Shown in pieces: positions 8,659 through 15,743 of a DNA stretch of 16,590 nt (its first letter is position 1; every line of letters starts with the position of its first letter). The position numbers and the translations under genes were made by a program. This DNA comes from Dictyocoela muelleri (taxonomy: Eukaryota > Microsporidia), in NCBI GenBank assembly GCA_016256075.1, contig SDVU01000251.1, positions 1 through 16,590 of the forward strand, in the 5' to 3' direction. A model generated the notes under the pieces. It worked only from the letters and a program-made list of their open reading frames with translations. It had not been told where the DNA came from and searched no databases.

Positions 8659-9400
8659 TGCCTATTCATTATCATGAATAAAACTTTTATGATAATTTGG
8701 TACGGAATTCATCGTGCCACACTACTAAATTCATCACAAAATCGAATGATCATATTTACTTCAAATTTTAAAAGTCTACATGACGAAAATTTATGAAAAA
8801 GACACAAAAAATAAAAAATGTAACCCCATACATAATCACGGAAGTTCAGCCTTGTGATATCGCATTGGAAAAAAAGCAATGAACCATATTTTAACGACAA
8901 TTTTATTCTTTTTACTGTTAGTTTCATCGCCTTTCACGTAAAATGACAAAAAATCCATTTTAAATCATAAAAAAGTGTCGTTTATTTATTTAAAATACCC
9001 ATATGACCAATCTAAAAAAATAAAATTTGTATATTGATATTCTAATAAATAAATTTAAATCAATAAATTCAGATTAATAAATTCAATATATAAATTCAAA
9101 TAATAACAAAAAATTAAAAAATTAAATTAATCTTTGTCGAAGGCGGTTGAAATTCCACGCGGTTGAGATTCCAAAAAAAATATTTTAAAAATTTGAACTG
9201 GGGAATAAAAAATAAATATTACAACTCCTTTGATGAGAGGGTATTTAAAAATATCTTAAATAGTTTTTGGTGGGAAAAACGGAAGGAATTTTTTTATTCA
9301 TAAAACAATCAATTAAGGACAAAAAAAATTTGAAAAATACTTTAATTCTCCACTACTCTGAGAAGCCGGATAATATAAATACTCTCAATTATATCACCTA
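8659..9400. other. Unassigned AT-rich region
   Basis: Mostly A/T-rich, without a coding region I can identify. One point only: GCGGTTGAAATTCC at 9142-9155 is followed by GCGGTTGAGATTCC at 9159-9172, a short tandem repeat. No terminal repeat of the neighbouring integrase fossil was found here. Confidence 0.5.
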
Positions 9401-10216
9401 CGTCATCTTATGTTCTCTATTTTACTTTCTTAAAATGTAGGATAGAATCAACTAAAATTACCTTTGTATTAAGATGATAATACAAAGTCCTTCTGCTAGT
9501 TTGTTCATTGTTATCAACATATGACCTAATTAGAACTCTAGATACAAGTTGAAACCGTAAATAGTCGTTTCTCCACATGCTTCTAGCAACCTTTCGGTCT
9601 GCTGCTGTTTGTGTTGATAACCTTGCCTCATTTCTCAACCGAGTATATTTTTCTGAGATACTGGATTAATCTCTCCCACTTCTTATTCCAATTCCTCTGA
9701 AGGTAAAAAGATCAAGTTTTTTAGGTTTAAAGAGTCAGAAGGTAACACTACACTAGTATATAATACGTTTCCACAGCCATATTTTCTATTTGGTGAGCAT
9801 TCAAAGCTGTAACCAAGTCTCCTTGTAAATTTTCACAATAGGCAATCCTAAACAACAAAATAAAGAGGTTTTTGCTAGTAGTAGAATGACGCATGGTGTT
9901 ATAAGAGTAGGTAGCATCTTCTCTTACTAATTTCCATTTCCCAGGAGTGTTTAATGTCATCAACATTTAACCAATCATTCATTTTATAATTTAATTGGCC
10001 CTTTCTATTTGGCTCTGTATCCTGTACATCTTGTTATTCCTTTGAAATGCCTTATATTAGAGTCTACTAGCATTTCACACATAAGTCCATTTCATAACTA
10101 TCTCCCCTTATCTGTATGCAATATGAACATAGGTCTGTTTACCATAAATATAGACGTAATAGTGTTCACAACCAATATGGCCGACTTATCTCTCAAATGT
10201 ACAGTACACATGTACT

Positions 10217-10375
10217 CTGAAAAGGAGTCAAAGACAACCAACATCTATTTAATACCTTCATTTGTTTCACCTCAGTACCTGAAATCTACAAGATTAGCAA
10301 TGTAACATTCTCGCGGATTATACGCTACTATAGGTCTTATAACCGGTCTCGAAAGCATTTATTTACGAGATTGAC
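10217..10375. repeat. ~159-bp direct repeat abutting the composite element, left copy
   Basis: Aligns to 12697-12855 over its whole length at roughly 80% identity by eye (shared: GTACCTGAAATCTACAAGAT, CAGCAATGTAAC or TAGCAATGTAAC, CACTATAGGTC-like). It ends exactly where the left terminus of the element starts. The content is part of the integrase core coding region, which a gene normally has once. The geometry is that of a target-site duplication, though far longer than normal. Confidence 0.8.
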
Positions 10376-10447
10376 CCCTATCCGTTAAAATGTCAAAGTC
10401 GTTTTAACGGATAATTTTTTGTCATTTATCGGTTAAAATGTCAAAAA
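10376..10447 (+). repeat. Left terminal repeat of the composite element
   Basis: TATCCGTTAAAATGTC, AAA, then GTCGTTTTAACGGATA form a terminal hairpin with one mismatch. It is followed by TTTTTTGTCATTTATCGG and CGGTTAAAATGTCAAAA. So four related units alternate in orientation, the same plan as in MULE-2. Confidence 0.75.
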
Positions 10448-10480
10448 AATCATAAATATGAATAATAATACAGGAGATAT

Positions 10481-10530
10481 AGCCAGTAAGTACAGTGGTT
10501 AACACTCTTTAATGTAAAATTTAAAAATCG
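10481..10530 (+). repeat. tRNA-derived repeat, copy 2, left part
   Basis: ACAGTGGTTAACACTCTTTAATGTAAAATTTAA (10494-10526 region) matches the A-box half of the copies at 1-92 and 16438-16510. The A box is worn. The repeat is cut here by MULE-1 and continues at 12130. Confidence 0.75.
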
Positions 10531-12129
10531 CGTTGAGCATCGTTTTAGACTGTGTGGCGAAACGGTGATTTTTTTGATCATTTCGCTACAAAAAAATCAA
10601 CCCACCATGAACCACGATAAACCACAAATAATATCAACAAAAAGAGGTAAGAAAAAGTTATTATACAAAGGATGTTCTTATCATTTACATAAAATAATTA
10701 TTGATATAAAACAATGAAGATGTTCAGACAGAAAATGTAAGGGTTTTATTTATACTGAAAAAAATAATTCAGTGGTTAAAATTATAAATCATACAAATTG
10801 TATGAAAAAATATGATAATAAAAGAAGCTTCTATAATAAGAGACAATATTTATCAAAGATCAATTCAAACTAATGAAAAAACAAAAGATGTAATTCTGTC
10901 AGAATTAAAAATAGCCACGCCTTTAATACTAAAAGAATTGCCAGGAATGAAATCATTATATAATAACGTAGCTGAATTTAAAAAAAAATAAAATTCAATT
11001 CATTTATGATGACATACCTGAAAAATTAAAATACACATACGGTAATGATTTATTTTTGCAGTTTGATAGTGGAGCTACTTATCAAAACAGATATCTTATA
11101 TTTACAACCGAATCACATATTATTCATTTAAAAAATGCGATCAATTGGTATTGTGAAGGGACATTTAAGGCATGTCCCAAAATTTTTTCTCAATTATACA
11201 TAATTATGGCATAAATTAAGTGTATTACAGTTAGTATTGTTTATTCTTTTATGAAAACTAAAAGTAAAGCATCATATTTAAATGTATTTAAATCGAAATC
11301 AAAAACCCTGATGAAAATTCTCATAATATAACAATCGATTTTGAAATGGCTGCTCTAATGGCTTAAAAAGAGGTATTTTCAAAGTCCCGTATATATGTAT
11401 GTTTTTTTTCATTTTACCCAACTTTTATTCAGATCAATTCAAAAATAAGGTTTAGTTTCTGAATATAAAAATATTTCACGTGCAAGAGAGGCCTTTAGAA
11501 TGATTATAGCATTGTCATTTGTTCCTTTGAAAAATCTTTTCGATGAGTTTCGTAAACTAGATTTTTATATGAAAAATAATAAAACAATTCACAATATTCA
11601 AGCATTTTGGGATAATTTTAAAGAATCATATGGAAAACATATTTTTAAATTGAATTCTGATTTTTCAATATTCTCACCACAATTTTGGTATTTTCACAAA
11701 AGAGTTATTAATGATTTAAGAAAAACTAACAATGTTTTGGAATGATGGGATCCCTCTATAAATGCTAGTATTTATCAGCAAAACCCTAGTATATATGAAA
11801 CAGGAATGATATGAAAAAGATAACATGCGATGGTTGAGAATAAAATTAGTAAACTTTTAATTAATCTATGTTATGAAAACAATAATCACAAAGTCAATTC
11901 CCATTCTAATGAAAAACATATTGTATTGAAATATTGTGAATATTATGATCTCGATTTTTTGAAAGCCATAGGATTGATTATAAATTTAAAATAATTTTAA
12001 TAAATAAATTTTGGTAATGTTTTTATTAATTATTTCATATTAAATTTTTTATTATTATTTGTTATTTTTTGTGGAAAAACGATCAAAAAAGCTCCGTTTC
12101 GGCACAAAGTGTCGAAACGAGAAATAGCC
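10531..12129 (+). mobile_element. MULE-1 (Mutator-like) DNA transposon inside the tRNA-derived repeat
   Basis: The ends are inverted. On the left, ATCGTTTTAGACTGTGTGGCGAAACGG is matched from the right by CTCGTTTCGACACTTTGTGCCGAAACGG, and both continue to TTTTTTGATC. The flanks show a candidate 9-bp target duplication with mismatches (TAAAAATCG at 10522-10530, TAAGTATCA at 12130-12138), normal for MULEs. The length is about 1.6 kb with one FLYWCH-MULE transposase on the plus strand. The right end contains a near-perfect palindrome, GTTTCGGCACAAAGTGTCGAAAC. Confidence 0.85.
10607..11991 (+). pseudogene. MULE transposase with FLYWCH zinc finger, decayed (MULE-1)
   Basis: It starts MNHDKPQIISTKRGKKKLLY at 10607. 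Residues about 10-65 form a FLYWCH finger: KKKLLYKGCSYHLHK, then the position of the family Trp is a TGA stop (10715-10717), followed by RCSDRKCKGFIY and NHTNC. A frame change near 10870 leads to ATPLILKELPGMKSLYNN and a stop at 10989-10991. The transposase core follows with FLQFDSGATYQNRYLIF and NWYCEGTFKACPKIFSQLYI, the family W..DGTFK block, here with Glu (codon 11155-11157) in place of the first catalytic Asp. The C-terminal block is open at 11500-11742: FWDNFKESYG and FHKRVINDLRKTNNVLE, with a TGA where EGW is usual. It has several stops and shifts, a substituted catalytic residue and no function expected. Length before decay about 450 residues. Confidence 0.85.
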
Positions 12130-12240
12130 TAAGTATCATGGTTATAATCCCGCTGACGCCACTCTTTAATAAATAATGAGGTAATGACATTAAGCGGTCG
12201 TAACCATATAATTATAGTATAATATACAGTTGTTGCCGCG
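12130..12240 (+). repeat. tRNA-derived repeat, copy 2, right part and tail
   Basis: AAGTATCATGGTTATAATCC is the worn B-box half, then CCCGCTGACGCCACTC. The tail, AATAAATAATGAGGTAATGAC, ATTAAGCGGTC and ATATACAGTTGTT, is shared with 16511-16586. This continues the repeat cut at 10530. Confidence 0.8.
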
Positions 12241-12384
12241 TGGTATAGCTGATTAAGACTTGGTCTAATATGACACAAAAGCAGAAGAGGTTCTCTTAGG
12301 TGTGAGTATGAGTGCAACGACGCATCTCGGCAAAAAGTTAGAAAAAAAATAAAATCTATGAAAAAAACTAATCACCTATATACT
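12241..12384. other. Unassigned segment inside the composite element
   Basis: About 145 bp between the tRNA-derived tail and the pogo-like fragment. GTGGTATAGCTGATTAAGAC (12240-12259) again resembles an A box, but no B box follows at the right distance. Confidence 0.4.
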
Positions 12385-12545
12385 GCTGAGTCATAGATAA
12401 AACGAAAATAGCGTATACAGCTTTGCTTCTTTTCAGCTTAGGTAGTGAGTATTATTAGAACAACAGGAACAAAAGGTCACAGAGCACAGTATGAGACAAA
12501 TCTACGGGTTTCAGCTATGGATATTGTCAACATGTAATATATATA
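12385..12545 (+). pseudogene. Second pogo-like N-terminal fragment
   Basis: A diverged copy of 95-265 in the same orientation. VIDKTKIAYTA is kept, followed by a stop in the middle (TAG near 12456), and EQKVTEHSMRQ is read in a shifted frame, with the shared end ATTGTCAACATGTAATAT. It sits just inside the right terminal repeat of the composite element. The family identity is as uncertain as for the first copy, but the repeat relationship is clear. Confidence 0.6.
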
Positions 12546-12621
12546 ATAATGAATTATTTTTGGATGACATTTTGTGCTCTAATTTTGACAAAATTAGATT
12601 TACTTATTTTTGCTTAAAAAA

Positions 12622-12696
12622 TGATTTTGTCATTTTATCGGGAAAAATATTTTGTCATTTTTCCGTCAAAATGACTTTTTCATTAAATTGGAAAGC
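12622..12696 (-). repeat. Right terminal repeat of the composite element
   Basis: GATTTTGTCATTTTATCGGG, ATATTTTGTCATTTTTCCG and TCAAAATGACTTTTTCATT are the inverted counterparts of the units at 10376-10447. The outermost bases are more worn than on the left. Confidence 0.68.
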
Positions 12697-12855
12697 CTTG
12701 AAAAAGAGTCCACCACAACCAATATCCATTTAATGCCTTCATTTATGTCACCTAGTACCTGAAATCTACAAGATCAGCAATGTAACGTTCTCGCGAATTA
12801 TACGCCACTATAGGTCGTATAACCAGTCACATAACTATTGATCTATGAGATTGAC
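12697..12855. repeat. ~159-bp direct repeat abutting the composite element, right copy
   Basis: The partner of 10217-10375, of the same length. It starts where the right terminus of the element ends, and its far end runs on into the upstream part of the integrase fossil. Confidence 0.8.
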
Positions 12856-13185
12856 ATATCTAACATGCCCGAGTTATAATCAATATCTCATATCTTGTAA
12901 TGCCATAGACTTGAGAGACGAATATAGTTTATCTCGGCTAGCATGTCTTTTTAAAATGTTGAAGATTTATGAAATCTTTTTTAAAGTCTGCCTCTTCAAT
13001 GTAAAAAAGCGAAAGTGTCTAGCTGGACCTAGAATAAACTTTAGTGTGTATGAAGTGGAACAATAATTGAACTTGTGGGCCTTTTGTTTAAATACTTTTA
13101 TTACATTTGATGACACTGCTCAGGAAGCAATGGTGCCTTTAATATACCTTCCGATAATTTCAGCTCTCTCTATTCGATAAAATGA

Positions 13186-13230
13186 TTTTCATGTGGTTAA
13201 AAAATTTATAATTTTTTAACCACATGAAAA
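13186..13230. repeat. Perfect 21-bp-arm hairpin
   Basis: TTTTCATGTGGTTAAAAAATT (13186-13206) is followed by the loop TAT and its exact reverse complement (13210-13230). No neighbouring copy is seen in the window. It lies inside the integrase fossil, between its N-terminal and zinc-binding pieces. It could be a tiny foldback insertion, a recent inverted duplication, or a terminator-like hairpin. Confidence 0.85.
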
Positions 13231-13277
13231 AAAAATGTGCATAAATAACCATATATTTAGCAGTTAATGCGACTTAT

Positions 13278-13447
13278 AGTAGTTTCATAGGCACTAGAGG
13301 TTTCCTCTAAAGCCTGGAATAGCTCTGCTTGGAATCTCATGGCCGGAATCGCCATGGCTATAATCGCTACCGCCTAGATGTCTTACCGCTTTTGACAATT
13401 TTTTAAAAAGAAGAAGTAATTCCTAAAATTGTTTGCTAAAAGGCATT
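13278..13447. repeat. ~165-170-bp direct repeat abutting MULE-2, left copy
   Basis: Matches 15024-15195, including ATGGCCGGAATCGCCATGGC, TATAATCGCTACCGCCTAGA, CGCTTTTGACAATTTTTT and AATTGTTTGCTAAAA, at high identity by eye. It ends exactly at the left terminus of MULE-2. The content belongs to the N-terminal part of the integrase fossil (reverse strand: ...AELFQALEETSSAYE...). Confidence 0.85.
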
Positions 13448-13513
13448 CCCGAAAAACGACTTTGTCGTTTTTCGGGAAAAATGACAAAATTTTTTATCCG
13501 GAAAAACGACAAA
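13448..13513 (+). repeat. MULE-2 left terminal inverted repeat
   Basis: It starts with a perfect hairpin: CCCGAAAAACGAC, loop TTT, GTCGTTTTTCGGG (13448-13476). Next come AAAAATGACAAAATTTTTTA and then ATCCGGAAAAACGACAAA. The GAAAAAYGAC core therefore occurs four times, once inverted. It matches the right end over about 66 bp with few differences. Confidence 0.9.
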
Positions 13514-13604
13514 AAATTTTTTATTTTAAATCTATTATTTATAAAAATTTTTTCTTAAAAAATTTAAAAATATTTAAATTATTAAAAAAAATTGTTTCAG
13601 TTTA

Positions 13605-14951
13605 CTAAAGATTTATAAAGTTAATGCTCAATATTTGCTCCAGAGTTTCATAGAATTCATAGTTATGATAGTGAAAATAATTTAAAAGCACTGTATTTAA
13701 CTGCGTATTTTTAGTTCTTATTCTTATTTTACCATTTTTAATATTATTCACTAATAATTTTGTTTTCATAGCCTCTTTTTTCAATATATCAATAATTTTA
13801 CTTAAATGTTGATTTTTCTTGGTTATTTTTGTATTTAGATGCCTATGGTAGGCTTCACAACTATTAGTAGTAAAAGGAAAACCTAATAAAATTCTATCAT
13901 ATGTTGTCCAAAAATGCACTTTTCGATTTTTTTGTAAATTATTTAGATAATTCTTTCTAAAAAAATTTATAAATTTGTTATAACAATCTTCATTTTTCTT
14001 TAAATGTAAAAACTTTTCGAATTCATTTGGGACATTAATTGGCGGAATAAATGCTAAAAAGTAAATTTATTTGATAAATTATCGAAAATCAGAATCCTGC
14101 TTATAATAGATTGTATGCTTTTTTCACAAAACGTATAAAAATCTGACTTAAATGGAATGCACATCTATTTATAGAACTATTAGGAAAATTTTTTGTCAAT
14201 GATGAAAATATTGCTGTTCAAATTCTATGTTTATATATTTGGAGTCTTCTCCCACTCTTGATTTTATAAATGAAAACGCAGTGTTATAAGCATTTTCGCT
14301 TTTTCTTTTCATAAAAACGTATGCTATCAGTAAAACTTTATTGAAGTATAGAGCATGTAAAATAAATAATTGTTCGAAATCTTAAGGCGATCTAAAAAAT
14401 GTTCCATCACATAACCATATTTGTGATTTTCAGAGTATTTCTTAATTTTCATCATCAAAAAATATAATTATTCGATTATCATAATCTTTGTTATCAAATT
14501 GTAAGAAAAGATTTTGATCAAATGTATATTTGAAGGTTTCTAATATTTCCATTTTGTCTGATTGGACATTTTTAAATGTTTCATTTGTTCTTTTAATAAA
14601 ATAGTCTCTAAAATTATTTCTCGTTCCAAGAAATTTTAGATATTCAGGGGTAACATCTTGCGTGAATTCTAGAAAAGCGTCATCAAAGATTTTTTGGTTC
14701 TTATCAATAGACATTTTAAGTGAATTATTGGCTTTTAATTTGACAATTTTATCTTTTTTAACTTCATGCCAGTGTAATTCAGTTTTCAAAATAGCACTAA
14801 CCTTAATATCTGTATGAATCCTACCACCACATTCACGTCTAACACATCTCCAATAAACATAATTAGCTAGTTTTTTCTGTTCATTATAAATATAACCTTT
14901 ATATATTAATTTTCTTTTTCCTTTTTGCGATTTTAATATTTCAAAATTCAT
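13605..14951 (-). pseudogene. MULE transposase with FLYWCH zinc finger, decayed (MULE-2)
   Basis: I prefer the start MNFEILKSQKGKRK at 14951, as the upstream ATG lies in the terminal repeat. The FLYWCH finger is complete: GKRKLIYKGYIYNEQKKLA, then YWRCVRRECGGRIHTD and a His pair in LHWHEVKK. After it come TPEYLKFLGTRNNFRDYF and NLFLQFDNKDYDNRIIIFF. Stops at 14442, at about 14430 and after TFFRSP interrupt the core, which keeps IWLCDGTFFR with the first catalytic Asp (codon 14406-14408). Next are LIAYVFMKRKSENAYNTAF and, in another frame, INRCAFHLSQIFIRFVKKAY, the family C...H block. The C-terminal part is open at 13919-13605: VHFWTTYDRILLGFPF and TTNSCEAYHRHLN, the TN...E.H motif. The protein was about 440 residues. 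At least three stops and two shifts; otherwise better preserved than MULE-1. Confidence 0.88.
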
Positions 14952-14957
14952 ATTGGG

Positions 14958-15023
14958 GTTTGTCGTTTTTCGGGATAAAAATTTTGTCATTTTTCTTGAA
15001 AAACGACAAAGTAGTTTTTCGGG
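14958..15023 (-). repeat. MULE-2 right terminal inverted repeat
   Basis: The reverse complement starts CCCGAAAAACTACTTTGTCG and continues through AAAAATGACAAAATTTTTAT and CCCGAAAAACGACAAAC, nearly identical to 13448-13513. The terminal hairpin has one mismatch on this side. Confidence 0.9.
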
Positions 15024-15195
15024 ATCGGGTTCATAGACTCTAGAGGTTCCCTCTCAAGCCTGGAATAGTTCTGCTTGCAATCACATGGCCGGAATCGCCA
15101 TGGCTATAATCGCTACCGCCTAGATGTCCTATCGCTTTTGACAATTTTTTTAAAAATAAGAAGTAATTCCTAAAAATTGTTTGCTAAAAAATATT
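15024..15195. repeat. ~165-170-bp direct repeat abutting MULE-2, right copy
   Basis: The partner of 13278-13447. It starts at the right terminus of MULE-2 and ends ...TTGCTAAAAAATATT, after which the sequence no longer matches. Confidence 0.85.
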
Positions 15196-15284
15196 AATTA
15201 AATGCTAAATAATAGGCCATGGCTACAGCTTTTAAAAATAAAATGTCAATTTAATCATTGTTTTTCGATATAACCTTTTTTATG
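15196..15284. other. Short spacer
   Basis: About 90 bp between the end of the repeat and the stop of the MULE-3 remnant. It may hold the end of either element. No terminal repeat recognised. Confidence 0.4.
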
Positions 15285-15741
15285 AATCAATTTTTTGTTT
15301 AAATTTACTTGAATAATTTTTATTTTTTTCATTTGTTAATATATCTTTTATATCTTTTTCATGAATATGATCTGCGTTCGTAAAATCATGATAAATTTCA
15401 CGAGGGATGGATGATTTTCCTTTTAAAACGCATTAAAGGATCTATTGTATCCTTGACAAAAATTTGTTGTAAAGGTGATCTCATTCGATAATCTTTCAAA
15501 AAAACTCCAATCACATAATAAATTTCGATATGTTTTTATAAATTTTTTATGAAATAAATAATTTATTGCTTTTTCTTTCTGATCATTAATTTTTTCTAAA
15601 TAATTTAAATAGAATTTTTCAAACATTGTGTCTACATCTTGTTTCAGAACAAAGGAATTTTTAAGTAGCATTTTAATACACAGCCTAAATTAATTTCTTT
15701 TCTATATTTTATAACCTAACCATTTTTTGAAAATCTCTAAA
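15285..15741 (-). pseudogene. MULE-3: C-terminal transposase remnant
   Basis: From 15671 the minus strand reads MLLKNSFVLKQDVDTMFEKF, LNYLEKINDQKEKAINYLFH and WSFFERLSNEITFTTNFCQG then YNRSFNAF. The TN.C.GYNR..N block is the C-terminal motif of MULE transposases (TN...EG.N/H..). A stop follows at 15423, and the next frame continues LKGKSSIPREIYHDFTNADH to a stop near 15285. The N-terminal three quarters are missing because the gene is cut at about 15742 by the end of the pogo-type element. No MULE terminal repeat for this copy is seen. Confidence 0.7.
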
Positions 15742-15743
15742 TA

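Larger units (their letters stand above)
10376..12696. mobile_element. Composite TIR element carrying a tRNA-like repeat and a nested MULE
   Basis: The terminal inverted repeats are about 70-75 bp (left 10376-10447, right 12622-12696). The left starts CCCTATCCGTTAAAATGTC and the right, on the other strand, CTTTCCAATTTAATG...AAGTCATTTTGACGG. Both consist of alternating TGTC/GACA-containing units and resemble the ends of MULE-2 (13448-15023). Inside are a tRNA-derived repeat split by MULE-1, its tail, and a pogo-like fragment. Without the nested MULE the element is about 720 bp and non-coding, so it looks non-autonomous and perhaps mobilised by a MULE-2-type transposase (inference). It interrupts the integrase fossil. 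Confidence 0.72.
13448..15023 (-). mobile_element. MULE-2 (Mutator-like) DNA transposon
   Basis: 1576 bp bounded by 66-bp inverted repeats, with a FLYWCH-MULE transposase on the minus strand starting just inside the right repeat. It is complete end to end but the transposase is interrupted. It is inserted in the integrase fossil and bordered by direct repeats of about 165-170 bp, where MULEs normally leave 8-11 bp. The ends are related to those of the composite element at 10376-12696, which has the same border geometry. Confidence 0.88.
9400..15195 (-). mobile_element. KRBA2/Ginger-like integrase fossil, split by two transposons
   Basis: On the minus strand, pieces at 15195-15024/13447-12697 and 10375-9400 give the parts of a retroviral-type integrase in the right order. 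They are an N-terminal piece (AELFQALEETSSAYETTISR), a zinc-binding H...C-C piece (HASRDKLYSSLK; ACxICQS), a core (YIANLVDF; MLVVFDSFSEYMCTVHLRDK; FILHTDKGR; QIERAN) and a C-terminal piece (RNEARLSTQTAADRK; VLIRSYVDNNEQTSRRTL). The pattern of the C-terminal end (R.EA...Q..AdR...RS then a V..VDR..S.R segment) recalls KRBA2-like and Ginger integrases. No RT, capsid or LTR is seen, so it may be a Ginger-type DNA transposon or another integrase-bearing element; its outer ends were not found. It is old and broken at many points, besides the insertions at 10376-12696 and 13448-15023. Confidence 0.68.

Noticed and set aside
9417-9638. Similarity of LIRSYVDNNEQTSRRTLYYH to the Spo11/TopoVI-A active-site region (T-R--YY)
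   Set aside because: The stretch is continuous in order with an integrase core upstream, and fits the C-terminal end of a KRBA2-like integrase better. No Spo11 sequence follows it.
10009-10305. Plus-strand open frame of about 98 codons
   Set aside because: It is antisense to the integrase core, whose conserved motifs are on the minus strand.
12845-13066. Plus-strand open frame of about 73 codons
   Set aside because: It is antisense to the zinc-binding part of the integrase fossil (HASRDKLYSSLK on the minus strand).
13186-13230. Transcription terminator
   Set aside because: It is a strong hairpin with A/T flanks, but it lies inside a fossil coding region in a eukaryotic context, where this hairpin-plus-T type of terminator is not expected.
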